A stretch of DNA of 64,000 bases from Clostridia bacterium. Lineage in GTDB: Bacteria; Bacillota; Clostridia; Lachnospirales; Lachnospiraceae. Shown here piece by piece: positions 8,355-17,786 of the stretch (positions are counted from its first letter, which is position 1; each line of letters opens with the position of its first letter). The stretch spans positions 164,389-228,388 of the forward strand of contig QKJQ01000016.1 of assembly GCA_003249225.1 (NCBI GenBank). Reading direction: 5' to 3'. A program made the position numbers and the translations under genes. Below the pieces are notes generated by a model. That model was not told the origin of the DNA, did no database searches, and was given only the letters and a program-made list of their open reading frames with translations.

Positions 8355-10532
8355 ATGATTCAGTTTGATGAAAAAAACAGTATTTTTAAGATTGACACAG
8401 CAGGGTCCTCCTATGTAATGGGGTTGGCAGACAATGAATACCTGGGTCATGTGTATTATGGTGAGAAACTTTCCGATACGAGGCTTTCTTACCTGCTTGG
8501 AATGGATGTAAATCCATTTACACCAAAGCAAAAGATCGGTGAAAAAGTGTCCTTCATGGACTGCTTTCCCTTGGAATATCCGACGCAGGGACTTGGGGAT
8601 TTCCGAGAGAGCTGTCTTGCTGTACGCAGGAGCAACGGTCAGGAACAGGCAGAATTAATTTACAAGGGATATAAGATATACAAAGGAAAACCGACTCTGG
8701 CCGGACTCCCCGCTACCTGGGGCGAGGACAGTGAGACTCTTGAGATCATACTTACTGATGCAGTTGCCGGCCTGAAGGTAACACTTTTTTACTCTGTATT
8801 TGAAGGCATGGATGCCCTTGCGAAAAGTGTTACGATTGAAAACATTGGCGAAGAAACCGTATATTTAACAAAGGTTCTTTCAAGCAGTCTTGATATCAGA
8901 CCTGGCTCCTATGAACTTTTATCCCTGCATGGTTCCTGGGCACGAGAGCGTCACATGAACCGTCGTGAAATCGGATATGGAAGCATGGGAATTGAGACCT
9001 GCCGTGGTATTTCCGGCCATCAGGAGAATCCTTTTCTTGCCGTGGTATCGGAGGGAACAACACAGAGTTATGGTGAAGTGTATGCTATGAATTTTGTGTA
9101 CTCCTCAAATTTTACCGCAAAAGTGCAGAAGAACCAATTCGACCACATCAGGGCGGTCATGGGGATTCACCCGGAGCATTTTACCTGGAAGCTTTCACCC
9201 GGTGAAGTGTTCACAGCGCCTGAAGTAGTTCTGGTCTATTCCGGAGAAGGGCTTGGAAAGATGACCCGCACTTATCATGAAGTGTATCGAAATCATCTGA
9301 TACGAAGCGAATGGAAAGATAAGATGAGACCGGTGCTGATCAACAACTGGGAGGCTACTTATTTTAATTTTAATACGGAGAAGCTGCTTGATATTGCAAG
9401 AACAGCAAAAGAGCATGGCATCGAGATGCTGGTCATGGACGATGGGTGGTTCGGATACCGGGAAAGTGACAACAGCAGTCTTGGAGACTGGATCGTTAAC
9501 GAAGAGAAGCTTCAGGGCGGTCTGAAGTACCTTGTGGATGAAGTCCACAGGATAGGGTTAAAGTTTGGCATCTGGTTCGAACCGGAGATGATTTCTCCGG
9601 ATTCTGATCTTTACCGGGCACATCCTGACTGGGCACTGCACTGTGAAGGAAGGGTACCGGGACAGGCCAGAAACCAGCTGGTGCTGGATCTGACCAGACC
9701 TGAAGTAGCAGATTACATCTATGATTCAATAGCTACGATACTGCGATCTGCAGACATTGAATATGTAAAATGGGACATGAACCGTCCGTTATCTGATATT
9801 GGAAGTTCTTATCTTCCGTCAGATCAGCAGGGCGAGATCATGCATCGTCAGATGCTTGCCGTATATCATATGCAGGAAAGAATGCTGAAAGAATTTCCAA
9901 AGCTTTTGCTTGAGAATTGTTCCGGTGGCGGGGCCAGATTTGATCCCGGTATGTTATACTTCAGTCCGCAGTTCTGGTGTTCAGATGATACCGATGCGAT
10001 TGAACGACTGATCATACAGGAAGGAACCCAGCTGGTTTATCCGCTGTCTACGATCGGAGCGCATGTATCGGATTGCCCGAATCATACGACCGGCAGGGTG
10101 ACACCATTTTCTACAAGAGGCGATGTAGCGTTGTCCGGGACCTTTGGTTATGAACTTGATATCACAAAGATATCAGAGAGTGACAGAAAGGAGATTCCGG
10201 GACAGATTGAGAAGTTCAAGAAATACAATCCGCTGATTGTCTCCGGTGATTACTACAGAATAGCATCGTATCAGGATAACCATGATTATGACTGTTATCA
10301 GATCGTATCAAAGGATAAAAAGAAGAGCATTGTGACCTTTGTACAGGTGCATGCAAAACCAAATGCAAAGAAGAGATACATCAGGCTCTGCGGATTGCAG
10401 CCAGATCTGTACTATCAGATTGGGGAAGAGATATACATGGGAGATACCCTGATGAAAGCGGGGCTTCCCATACCGGTGGTCTTTGGTGATTATAAATCTA
10501 TGATATTCGAACTGAATCAATTGAATAAATAA
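8355..10532 (+). CDS. GH36 alpha-galactosidase
   Basis: 725 aa, the usual length of cytoplasmic GH36 alpha-galactosidases. The order is N-terminal beta-sandwich (~1-320), TIM barrel and C-terminal beta domain. Key motifs are LVMDDGWF, WFEPEMISPDSDLYR, VKWDMNR (nucleophile D474) and CSGGGARFDPGML...WCSDDTDA (acid/base D544). It has no signal peptide, so it would act on imported raffinose-type or galactosyl oligosaccharides. ATG 8355 is chosen over 8337 because GGGGTGG (8342-8348) lies at the right distance. A strong terminator follows. Confidence 0.92.
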   Translation: MIQFDEKNSIFKIDTAGSSYVMGLADNEYLGHVYYGEKLSDTRLSYLLGMDVNPFTPKQKIGEKVSFMDCFPLEYPTQGLGDFRESCLAVRRSNGQEQAELIYKGYKIYKGKPTLAGLPATWGEDSETLEIILTDAVAGLKVTLFYSVFEGMDALAKSVTIENIGEETVYLTKVLSSSLDIRPGSYELLSLHGSWARERHMNRREIGYGSMGIETCRGISGHQENPFLAVVSEGTTQSYGEVYAMNFVYSSNFTAKVQKNQFDHIRAVMGIHPEHFTWKLSPGEVFTAPEVVLVYSGEGLGKMTRTYHEVYRNHLIRSEWKDKMRPVLINNWEATYFNFNTEKLLDIARTAKEHGIEMLVMDDGWFGYRESDNSSLGDWIVNEEKLQGGLKYLVDEVHRIGLKFGIWFEPEMISPDSDLYRAHPDWALHCEGRVPGQARNQLVLDLTRPEVADYIYDSIATILRSADIEYVKWDMNRPLSDIGSSYLPSDQQGEIMHRQMLAVYHMQERMLKEFPKLLLENCSGGGARFDPGMLYFSPQFWCSDDTDAIERLIIQEGTQLVYPLSTIGAHVSDCPNHTTGRVTPFSTRGDVALSGTFGYELDITKISESDRKEIPGQIEKFKKYNPLIVSGDYYRIASYQDNHDYDCYQIVSKDKKKSIVTFVQVHAKPNAKKRYIRLCGLQPDLYYQIGEEIYMGDTLMKAGLPIPVVFGDYKSMIFELNQLNK

Positions 10533-10961
10533 ATCATCACTGTCAGCCTTCTTTCACACATGGGAAGTCTGGCAGTGTTTTTTCTATAGGAACGTTTTTT
10601 GAATGTACTTTAAATCAGACACTCTGTGTAAGGTATGCATATAACAGGAAGATTTTGCTATGAAAGCCTCTGGCACACATAATTTTGGTAAGTACGTTTG
10701 CTTTCTAAATTTATTGGTTCATTTTGAAAGGTTTCAGCTTTGCCAGCAAATGACACATTGAATAAATTCTTTTAATTCTTTCACGTTTCTTTCATAATAA
10801 TCTGTTATAATTACATTGAATTCAGGCTTGCATAATACCTGTCTGTTATTTGAAGAAAAGTCCTTTCGTTTATCTCACTAAATGTAAGATAATAACAGTT
10901 GTCAGGAAGAAAGATAGAATCATGTTTCATGAGAAATGTTCGTTGAAAGAAAGGAATAATT
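10533..10961. other. 429-bp intergenic region before the HD-GYP regulator
   Basis: It holds the GH36 terminator and an AT-rich leader. A TATAAT at 10806-10811 is a possible -10 box without a convincing -35. No gene or other conserved element was recognised. Confidence 0.6.
10538..10583 (+). terminator. Terminator after the GH36 gene
   Basis: The arms CACTGTCAGCCTTC and GAAGTCTGGCAGTG pair with one G-U and one mismatch; TTTTTTC follows. Confidence 0.85.
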
Positions 10962-11987
10962 ATGGATGATATAATCAAAAAACAATCAATCCTCATTGTG
11001 GATGATACTTCAGAGAATATTGATCTTCTGGTAGGAATCCTTGAGAACAATTATAATGTAAAAGTTGCAATCAATGGTGAGAGAGCCATAAAAATAGCAA
11101 ATGCACAGGAACGTCCGGATCTGATACTTCTGGATATAATGATGCCTGGAATGGATGGCTTTGAGGTGTGCAGACTTTTAAAGGACAATCCTTATACAAA
11201 GCATATTCCGGTGATATTTCTTACGGCGATGCAGGATCCGGAAAGTGAAAGAAAAGGACTTGAACTTGGAGCAGTCGATTTTGTAACAAAGCCGATCAGC
11301 CCACCTACGGTGATGGCAAGGATCAAGACGCATCTAAAGCTGCACAATCAGAATCAGGAACTGGAAGAAATGGTCTTCCAGCGTACAGCAGAGCTGCGTG
11401 AGACCAGGCTTGAGATAATAAAATATCTTGGCAAGGCGGCAGAATATAAAGACAACGATACCGGTCTTCATGTAGTACGTATGAGTCTTTATGTAAAGAT
11501 GCTGGCAGAGGAACTGGGTCTTGATAAAAGAGAGGTCGAGTTGATTTATCAGGCATCTCCGATGCATGATGTAGGCAAGATAGGAATTCCGGATACCATT
11601 TTAAAAAAGACAGGAAAACTGGATGCCGATGAGTGGGAAATCATGAAGAAGCATACGATATATGGGGACAATATCTTTGATAAACCAAGTTCGCAGCTCC
11701 TTAGAACAGCAAAAGCCATAGCATTGACACATCATGAAAAATGGGATGGGTCAGGATATCCGAATGGACTGAAACAAGAGGAAATACCCCTTGCCGGAAG
11801 AATTGCTGCAATCGCCGATGTTTATGATGCGCTGGTCAGTGAACGGCCCTATAAAAAGGCATGGACACATGAGGAAGCGATAGAAGAAATCAAGACTTCT
11901 TCAGGAACACACTTTGACCCGAAGATTGTTGATGTATTCTTGTCCCTTTCCAATAAGATTTTACAGATCAAGGACCAGTATCAGTAA
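10962..11987 (+). CDS. Response regulator with HD-GYP phosphodiesterase output
   Basis: 341 aa. The receiver domain (~8-125) has the acidic pair in IVDDT, phosphoacceptor D58 in LLDIMMPGMDG, the Thr in FLTAMQ and the Lys in TKP. After a short helical linker the HD-GYP domain (~150-335) shows MHDVGKIGIPD, ALTHHEKWDGSGYPNGL and ADVYDALVSERPYK, the full set of metal and GYP residues. The expected activity is c-di-GMP hydrolysis controlled by phosphorylation. Its stop is 16 nt before the hybrid kinase, a probable partner. Confidence 0.92.
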   Translation: MDDIIKKQSILIVDDTSENIDLLVGILENNYNVKVAINGERAIKIANAQERPDLILLDIMMPGMDGFEVCRLLKDNPYTKHIPVIFLTAMQDPESERKGLELGAVDFVTKPISPPTVMARIKTHLKLHNQNQELEEMVFQRTAELRETRLEIIKYLGKAAEYKDNDTGLHVVRMSLYVKMLAEELGLDKREVELIYQASPMHDVGKIGIPDTILKKTGKLDADEWEIMKKHTIYGDNIFDKPSSQLLRTAKAIALTHHEKWDGSGYPNGLKQEEIPLAGRIAAIADVYDALVSERPYKKAWTHEEAIEEIKTSSGTHFDPKIVDVFLSLSNKILQIKDQYQ

Positions 11988-12003
11988 GGAGGAGCTTGAA
12001 TAT

Positions 12004-15000
12004 ATGAAAGATAGGCTAACAATGAAATTGATTTTTGGCACAGGAGTTTTGATTGTGCTGCTGTTCATAGCAACCATGATTCTGGGAAGGGTTCAGGAAA
12101 ATCTTACATTACGGGTTTCAGCTGTGACAGAAGCTCGTAATAAGATTATAACCAGCAGCTCCAGTATAGCGGATAAAATAATGTTCGCAGCCGTAGCAGA
12201 AGAGGCAGACGATTTAAAAGATATCCAGGATATTATTGATCAGCAGACAGTATCCTTAAGCGAATATCTTGATCTTTTATCCGGTACCAGTGTGGAGGAT
12301 CAGATAGCAGAAGCGGTAAGTCTCGATGAAGAGATGAGTGTAATTGAAGAAAAAGCTGTGGAGGAGATTTCAGAAGAAAACTGGAGTTCGGCGCTTGATC
12401 TTATGAAAAGCAAAGATTATCTGACGGCAAAACGGCAGTTTACAAATGATATCGTTGACACCATCGATTCAATCAGTCAGTACTTCGCAAAAAAGCTGAG
12501 CCACTATGTGCTAACAATCAACATTATGAACATAGCCAAACTGATTGCTTCCTTTCAGCTGATACTTATATGCATTATCTTTTTCTTTCGTGCGAAAAAA
12601 GCAGTGTTTGTACAAAAAAAGCTTGCGGCAAAGGTGGAAGAAGCAAATGCTTTACTGGAACATAGAATTGAAGAACGAACAAGAGAATTGTCCGTTGCTT
12701 TTTCAGAAGCTTCCAGCAATAAAGAAAAGCTTCAGCTGATCATAAATTCAACCTCTGAGGGCATCTATGGTGCGGATATAGAAGGTAAGATCACCTTCTG
12801 CAACCATGCGATTATGGATATGCTGAATATTAAGAACAAGGAACAATTGATCGGAAAAAGCGGTCATGAATGCATTCATCAATACTTTGAGCAGACAGGA
12901 GACGAATGTCTGGTTTGCAGTACCGTGAAAAATGGGGATATTTTTTCTCAGGAGTTTGTTCCATGGATAGTAGCAGGAAGTAATGTGAAATGGGTGAAAG
13001 TTACAGCAAACCCCATTTATCAGGATGGTGCACAGGAAGGTTCGGTATTTACCATTGTTGATGTAACGGCTCAGCACGAAATCAACGAAGCCTTGGCCAA
13101 AGCTAAAGAGGCAGCGGATAATGCGAATCAGTTGAAGTCTGATTTTCTTGCAAATATGAGTCATGAAATCCGTACACCAATGAATGCAATTCTTGGAATG
13201 TGCCATCTTACACTTCGTACCGAATTACAGGACAAACAACGAAATTATATTGAAAAAGTTCAGTTTTCTGCTCAATCCTTGTTAGAGATTATTAATGACA
13301 TTCTGGATTTTTCAAAAATTGAAGCTGGGAAGCTCCAGATGGAAAAAGGCAGGTTTGTTCTGGAAGATGTCATTCTTCATGCAACCGATCTGGTCGCTGT
13401 AAAAGCACAGGAGAAAAACATTGAACTCAGAATAGAATACAAAAGTGATTTTTCTCATGAGATGTGGGGAGATAAGCTGCGTCTTGGACAAGTCATCACG
13501 AATTTGCTCAGCAATGCTGTAAAATTTACAGAAGCGGGAAGTATAACACTTTCAGTTGATCAGGTAGAGCAAGCCGGAGAGAAAGTAAAATTAAAGTTCT
13601 CAGTCTGTGATACCGGAATTGGGCTGACAAAAGATCAACAGGATAAGTTATTCCAGGCCTTTACACAGGCGGATACATCAACGACAAGAAAATACGGTGG
13701 AACAGGGCTTGGACTGGCGATATCAAAATCCATAGTTACACTGATGAATGGTGATATTGGTGTGGAAAGCATCTATGGAACCGGCAGCACATTTTGGTTC
13801 ACTGCAGAATTCATAAGGTATGAGAAGGAGAGTAGTAATCGCTCATCGAATGATAAAGATAAAAATGAACGCCTTGGAAATCTGATGAACCTAAAAATTC
13901 TTGTTGTTGATGATAATGAAGCATCCAGGGAAATGATGACGAACACGCTGGAAAGCTTCCGCTTTGATGTAAGGCTTGCTGCATCCGGTGTGGAGGCTTT
14001 GGAAGCCTTGAAAAAAGAAGAGGCATTGCAGCCGTTTGATCTGGTCATCTTAGATTACCTGATGCCTGATATGGATGGTGTAGAAGTATTTGAACAGATC
14101 AAAGCAAGCAAAAAGGAATACCAACCCAAAGCCATTATGCTAACTGCCTATGGAAGGGAAGATATCCGTAAGAGAGCAGATAAAGCAGGAATCGATGGAT
14201 TTCTGGTAAAACCGGTCAACACCTCTGTTCTTCTTGATATGATCATGCATGTTATGAATCAGGAGCTTAAAATAATTGATTTTAAAAAAGAGAGAGAAGG
14301 ACTAAAACTTGATCTTTCCATCTTGAATAAATCAAAAGTTCTCCTTGTGGAGGATAATGAAGTGAATCAAGAGTTGGCGCTGGATATATTGAATGAATCG
14401 GGAATGCTTGTCACGGTTGCAGAAAATGGCAAACAGGCACTCGAGGCTATGTCCAGGCAGGAATTTGATCTTGTGCTGATGGATTGTCAGATGCCGGTTA
14501 TGGATGGATATGAAGCAACCGAACAGATCAGGAAGGATCCTCAATATGAAAAACTTCCGATCATTGCAATGACAGCCAACGCAATTGAGGGGGAACGTGA
14601 CAAATGCTTTACGGCGGGCATGAATGATTATGTGTCAAAACCTATCGATATCGAAAGCTTCCTGCAGACACTTTGTTTATGGATGCCACTGACCAGACAG
14701 ATTCAGCCTGAGGAGACTGCTGAGGGAAACCCATCGCTGGAACCAAAAAGAAATGATATGGCTGTACTTCCGGAATTTGAAATGATCGATAAGAAAGCCG
14801 GAATTGCCTATGCCAATGGAAACAGCAGCTTATATCGTTCCATACTGGTAAAGTTTTTACAAGGGAATCAGGATTTTCAAGAAAGATTCGAAAAGGCACT
14901 GGAGTTGCAGCAATTAGAAGAAGCGCGTCGTCTTGCTCATACCCTGAAAGGACTTTCCGGCAGTATTGCAGCCAAAGAACTGCAGGCGGAAGCTGAAAAA

Positions 15001-15345
15001 CTTGAACAATTCTGCGCACAGAATCAAACAGAACAGGCAAAGCAACAGATAAACAAGGTTCAGGGATACCTGGAAGGCGTTCTTAGTGATATCAGAAAAC
15101 TCGAGGAAACGATCCAAACTACAAGGGAGGACGAAAAAGAAGCAGAGGATTCAGAACTGATAAAGCAGCTGACGGAGCAATTAAAGGAGTATTTGAAGCA
15201 GGACAGCAGCCAGGCAGTCAAGACTTATGATGATCTCATGAAAGCAGTTTCCGGCAGCAGCAAGGCTGATCTATTTAAACCACTTGGCAGATACATCAAA
15301 GCCTATGATTTTGAATATGCGCTGGAGGTTTTTCCGGAACAATAA
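12004..15345 (+). CDS. Hybrid sensor histidine kinase (PAS-HisKA-HATPase-REC-REC-Hpt)
   Basis: 1113 aa. TM1 is at ~8-27 and TM2 at ~175-200, framing an extracytoplasmic helical sensor. Next come a cytoplasmic coiled coil, a PAS domain (~240-370; three Cys, including ECLVCS), HisKA with H387 in MSHEIRTP, HATPase with the N box (NLLSNAVKF) and G boxes ([16 protein letters not shown]), REC1 (phosphoacceptor near 684 in [11 protein letters not shown]), REC2 (near 828 in [11 protein letters not shown]), and an Hpt domain with H979 in AHTLKGLSG. This is a complete internal phosphorelay. ATG 12004 follows AAGGAGGAG (11987-11995). About 90 residues after the Hpt are not assigned. It likely signals to the adjacent HD-GYP regulator. 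Confidence 0.93.
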   Translation: MKDRLTMKLIFGTGVLIVLLFIATMILGRVQENLTLRVSAVTEARNKIITSSSSIADKIMFAAVAEEADDLKDIQDIIDQQTVSLSEYLDLLSGTSVEDQIAEAVSLDEEMSVIEEKAVEEISEENWSSALDLMKSKDYLTAKRQFTNDIVDTIDSISQYFAKKLSHYVLTINIMNIAKLIASFQLILICIIFFFRAKKAVFVQKKLAAKVEEANALLEHRIEERTRELSVAFSEASSNKEKLQLIINSTSEGIYGADIEGKITFCNHAIMDMLNIKNKEQLIGKSGHECIHQYFEQTGDECLVCSTVKNGDIFSQEFVPWIVAGSNVKWVKVTANPIYQDGAQEGSVFTIVDVTAQHEINEALAKAKEAADNANQLKSDFLANMSHEIRTPMNAILGMCHLTLRTELQDKQRNYIEKVQFSAQSLLEIINDILDFSKIEAGKLQMEKGRFVLEDVILHATDLVAVKAQEKNIELRIEYKSDFSHEMWGDKLRLGQVITNLLSNAVKFTEAGSITLSVDQVEQAGEKVKLKFSVCDTGIGLTKDQQDKLFQAFTQADTSTTRKYGGTGLGLAISKSIVTLMNGDIGVESIYGTGSTFWFTAEFIRYEKESSNRSSNDKDKNERLGNLMNLKILVVDDNEASREMMTNTLESFRFDVRLAASGVEALEALKKEEALQPFDLVILDYLMPDMDGVEVFEQIKASKKEYQPKAIMLTAYGREDIRKRADKAGIDGFLVKPVNTSVLLDMIMHVMNQELKIIDFKKEREGLKLDLSILNKSKVLLVEDNEVNQELALDILNESGMLVTVAENGKQALEAMSRQEFDLVLMDCQMPVMDGYEATEQIRKDPQYEKLPIIAMTANAIEGERDKCFTAGMNDYVSKPIDIESFLQTLCLWMPLTRQIQPEETAEGNPSLEPKRNDMAVLPEFEMIDKKAGIAYANGNSSLYRSILVKFLQGNQDFQERFEKALELQQLEEARRLAHTLKGLSGSIAAKELQAEAEKLEQFCAQNQTEQAKQQINKVQGYLEGVLSDIRKLEETIQTTREDEKEAEDSELIKQLTEQLKEYLKQDSSQAVKTYDDLMKAVSGSSKADLFKPLGRYIKAYDFEYALEVFPEQ

Positions 15346-15359
15346 CGTAAGATTATTCA

Positions 15360-15388
15360 TTGACGGATTCCCGTATATTTGTTACAAT
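15360..15388 (+). promoter_or_regulatory. Promoter of the DMT permease gene
   Basis: TTGACG (15360-15365), 17-bp spacer, TACAAT (15383-15388). Its position rules out the upstream TTG/ATG codons and supports a start at 15436. Confidence 0.75.
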
Positions 15389-15435
15389 CACAGAGATTTT
15401 ATATGCGTGATGAACACGGGAATGGAGCAAAAGAA

Positions 15436-16407
15436 ATGAGTCAAGGGAAAGCAGGAAGGCAGGGAACGCAGTTCAAAGGCGTAATCATGCTGCTATTGAC
15501 AGCATTGATCTGGGGTGTGGCTTTCGTATCGCAGAGCGTAGGAATGAAGAATGTAGATGCGTTTACCTTTAATTGTGTTAGAACATTTATGGGAGCAGCG
15601 GTCCTATTGCCCTTCATTCTGATACGGGATAAGAAAAGTGCAAGAAAGATGACGAAGCAACAGATTACGGAAAGAAAAGCTCTGACAAAAAAAACAATAC
15701 TTTATGGAAGTATCCTTGGTGTAGTTTTTTGTGCAGCCAGTAACTTTCAGCAATTTGCTTTTAATTATTCGACACCGGGTAAAATTGCTTTTATTACAGC
15801 AATGTATATCTTTTTTGTTCCTTTGTTTGGTCTATTTCTTAAGAAGAAAGTAGCATTTACGACGTGGATCTGTGTTATCTGTGGATTTATCGGACTGTAT
15901 TTCTTATGCATTGATCAAAGCAATCTTGGAGTTATCAACAAAGGGGATGTACTGGCCTTTCTCTGTGCGATTCTTTTCTCAGCTCATATTCTGCTGATTG
16001 AAAAATACGCACCGGATGTGGATGGAATCAAGCTTTCCTGTGTGCAGTTCCTTGTATCAGGCGTGATCTCCGGTGTACTCATGATGCTATTTGAATCGCC
16101 GAGCCTGGCGTCCATAAATAGCGCCAAAATACCGCTTTTGTATGCCGGTTTAATGAGCTGCGGAATTGCCTATACCTTTCAGATCATTGGACAAAAATAC
16201 ACAGAAGCAACAATCGCTTCCTTGATCTTGTGTATGGAGTCGGTGTTCGCAGTGATTGCTGCGGCAATCATACTTCATGAATTAATGTCGGGCAGAGAGA
16301 TCGTTGGATGTGTCATTATGTTTTCCGCAATCATCTTTTCACAGCTGGCGGAAATGTTTGCCATGAAGAAAGGTAAGCCCGTAAAAATCAAGCAAGCGAA
16401 AGAATGA
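15436..16407 (+). CDS. EamA/DMT superfamily permease
   Basis: 323-aa membrane protein with ten hydrophobic segments in two EamA repeats. The first repeat begins with ALIWGVAFVSQSVGM, and the second has the family's conserved late segment ASLILCMESVFAVIAAAIIL. Such proteins export or exchange small metabolites; the substrate is not predictable. The start at 15436 has GGAG at 15424-15427 and lies behind the promoter at 15360-15388. No cluster partner is evident. Confidence 0.85.
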   Translation: MSQGKAGRQGTQFKGVIMLLLTALIWGVAFVSQSVGMKNVDAFTFNCVRTFMGAAVLLPFILIRDKKSARKMTKQQITERKALTKKTILYGSILGVVFCAASNFQQFAFNYSTPGKIAFITAMYIFFVPLFGLFLKKKVAFTTWICVICGFIGLYFLCIDQSNLGVINKGDVLAFLCAILFSAHILLIEKYAPDVDGIKLSCVQFLVSGVISGVLMMLFESPSLASINSAKIPLLYAGLMSCGIAYTFQIIGQKYTEATIASLILCMESVFAVIAAAIILHELMSGREIVGCVIMFSAIIFSQLAEMFAMKKGKPVKIKQAKE

Positions 16408-16423
16408 AAGCAGTCGGGAAACC

Positions 16424-16545
16424 AGATCAGTGGAACATAAGATCAGCAGAAAGCAGATCGATGGAACAAAGATTAGCAGAAAGCAGATCAATGAAACATA
16501 AGATCAGTAGAAACTAAAATCAATCGTAATCAGAAGAAAGCAGAT
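16424..16545 (+). repeat. Degenerate 15-16-nt direct repeats downstream of the DMT permease gene
   Basis: About seven units of the form agcagaaagcagatc / tggaacataagatc follow each other. The 12-mer agaaagcagatc occurs twice exactly. Purine-rich on the + strand. Confidence 0.7.
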
Positions 16546-16659
16546 AAAGAAACTATAGTTAGAAAATAAACAAGAAACTATAGTTAGATAATAAATCAAG
16601 AAAATATATCAAGAAAATTAATTTAGATTTAAAAGAAAAATAAAGCAAGAAAACTATAG

Positions 16660-16702
16660 GAGATGTTGTTCACAACTTGAAACGGGTTGTTTACAACATC
16701 TC
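16660..16702. promoter_or_regulatory. Double palindrome, candidate operator or hairpin
   Basis: The 17-bp arms 16660-16676 and 16686-16702 (GAGATGTTGT..ACAAC type, 2 mismatches) form an inverted repeat with a 9-nt loop. Each arm also contains its own 12-bp palindrome, GTTGTTCACAAC and GTTGTTTACAAC. This fits two tandem binding sites for a dimeric regulator just upstream of the coiled-coil gene. Confidence 0.55.
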
Positions 16703-16784
16703 TAAAAATTTACTTTCTATTTGCACAAATATGTATATAATACTAATATATGGTTATAAAAACAGAGAAAAGAAAGAGGAGTGT

Positions 16785-17705
16785 ATGAAGAAGGAATTAG
16801 GAATTGTAATTATTGTTATTTCTGTTTTACTACTGGGCACATCGGTGTGTATAAACGTGTTTCAGTTTTCCGAAAATGCAGAATTATACAATAAGAATGT
16901 ATCCCTTGAAGCTGAAAATCAACAATATACGGTAAACAATGCAGAGCTTTCGGGAGAAAACAGTGAGACACTGAGTACAATAGCGGACCTTAACGCAGAA
17001 TTGGAGAGTCTCACACAGGAAAATAAGCAGCTGCTGGAAGATAACGTGAGAATCCTAGATGATTACGCAACACTGAATCCTGAAATCACCGATTTAAAGC
17101 AAATCAATACAGAAAAAGAGGAAAGCATCCTGGCACTGGAAGAACAGATTGACAGCTATATGTATGAGCTTGCTGCCGCAAACGAAGAGATTGAACGTTT
17201 ACGGGCTATACAAATGGATAGCAAAGGATACATTTTTGATGATATTGCACTTAAGAACCTGGAAATTCTTCAAAATCATACACCAGAGGAAGAGCATAAA
17301 AAAGTCATTTATGAGGAGGATTTGCTGATTTATAATTTGCGAGATGAAGTTTACTATTCTCCATGGGCGCAGGGTGAGATATCAATCATTGACGAAATGA
17401 ATGATATTATCTATGAGTACATAGATTTTGCAAAACTGGCAGCGCCATTTCTTAGCCAGGAGCAATTGGAGTGCTTCAAGTATTATACTGGAGATGAAGC
17501 TGGTATGTCGAATAATTCAACGATTGTTAGATCGGGAGCATTGGAATATCTGTATTTTGAGACAAGAATGAAGTATGAGCTTGGGGTATACCGCTATGTT
17601 TTTGGTGAGATTGATGCAGCGGAACTGGAAAGTTACAGAGAGGCCTATGAAGCGGCTAAAGAAACGATTGAAAAAAGGGCAGTTTACCTGAACTTTGCAG
17701 ATTAA
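16785..17705 (+). CDS. Membrane-anchored coiled-coil protein of unknown function
   Basis: 306 aa. One N-terminal TM helix (~5-26) is followed by a long heptad-rich, Glu/Asn/Leu-rich coiled coil (~32-145: repeated LxAExxxLTxEN patterns) and a C-terminal mixed helical domain (~150-306) that I do not recognise. ATG 16785 is preceded by AAGAGGAG. The topology suggests an extracytoplasmic coil tethered to the membrane, perhaps a cell-envelope spacer. It shares a bidirectional terminator with hypD. Confidence 0.6.
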   Translation: MKKELGIVIIVISVLLLGTSVCINVFQFSENAELYNKNVSLEAENQQYTVNNAELSGENSETLSTIADLNAELESLTQENKQLLEDNVRILDDYATLNPEITDLKQINTEKEESILALEEQIDSYMYELAAANEEIERLRAIQMDSKGYIFDDIALKNLEILQNHTPEEEHKKVIYEEDLLIYNLRDEVYYSPWAQGEISIIDEMNDIIYEYIDFAKLAAPFLSQEQLECFKYYTGDEAGMSNNSTIVRSGALEYLYFETRMKYELGVYRYVFGEIDAAELESYREAYEAAKETIEKRAVYLNFAD

Positions 17706-17754
17706 AGCAGGGCACAAGGAAAGCAGGGCACAAAAAATAAGGGCACAATAAATA
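17706..17754 (+). repeat. Short 15-16-nt direct repeats
   Basis: Three to four units of agcagggcacaagga / ataagggcacaataa fill the gap between the coiled-coil gene stop and the shared terminator. Confidence 0.65.
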
Positions 17755-17786
17755 AGAGCAGTGTTTTCTAATGAAAACACTGCTCT
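17755..17786. terminator. Bidirectional terminator between the coiled-coil gene and hypD
   Basis: Perfect 14-bp stem (AGAGCAGTGTTTTC / GAAAACACTGCTCT) with a TAAT loop. The hypD stop codon overlaps the loop. Confidence 0.85.

Larger units (their letters stand above)
16408..16784. other. 377-bp intergenic region with direct repeats and operator-like palindromes
   Basis: The first half is filled by degenerate 15-16-nt direct repeats (see 16424-16545). The second half is A-rich and ends in a double palindrome (16660-16702). No coding signal was seen. Confidence 0.7.

Noticed and set aside
16660..16702. Rho-independent terminator
   Set aside because: The stem is long, but there is no T-run, and each arm is itself a palindrome, which fits an operator better.
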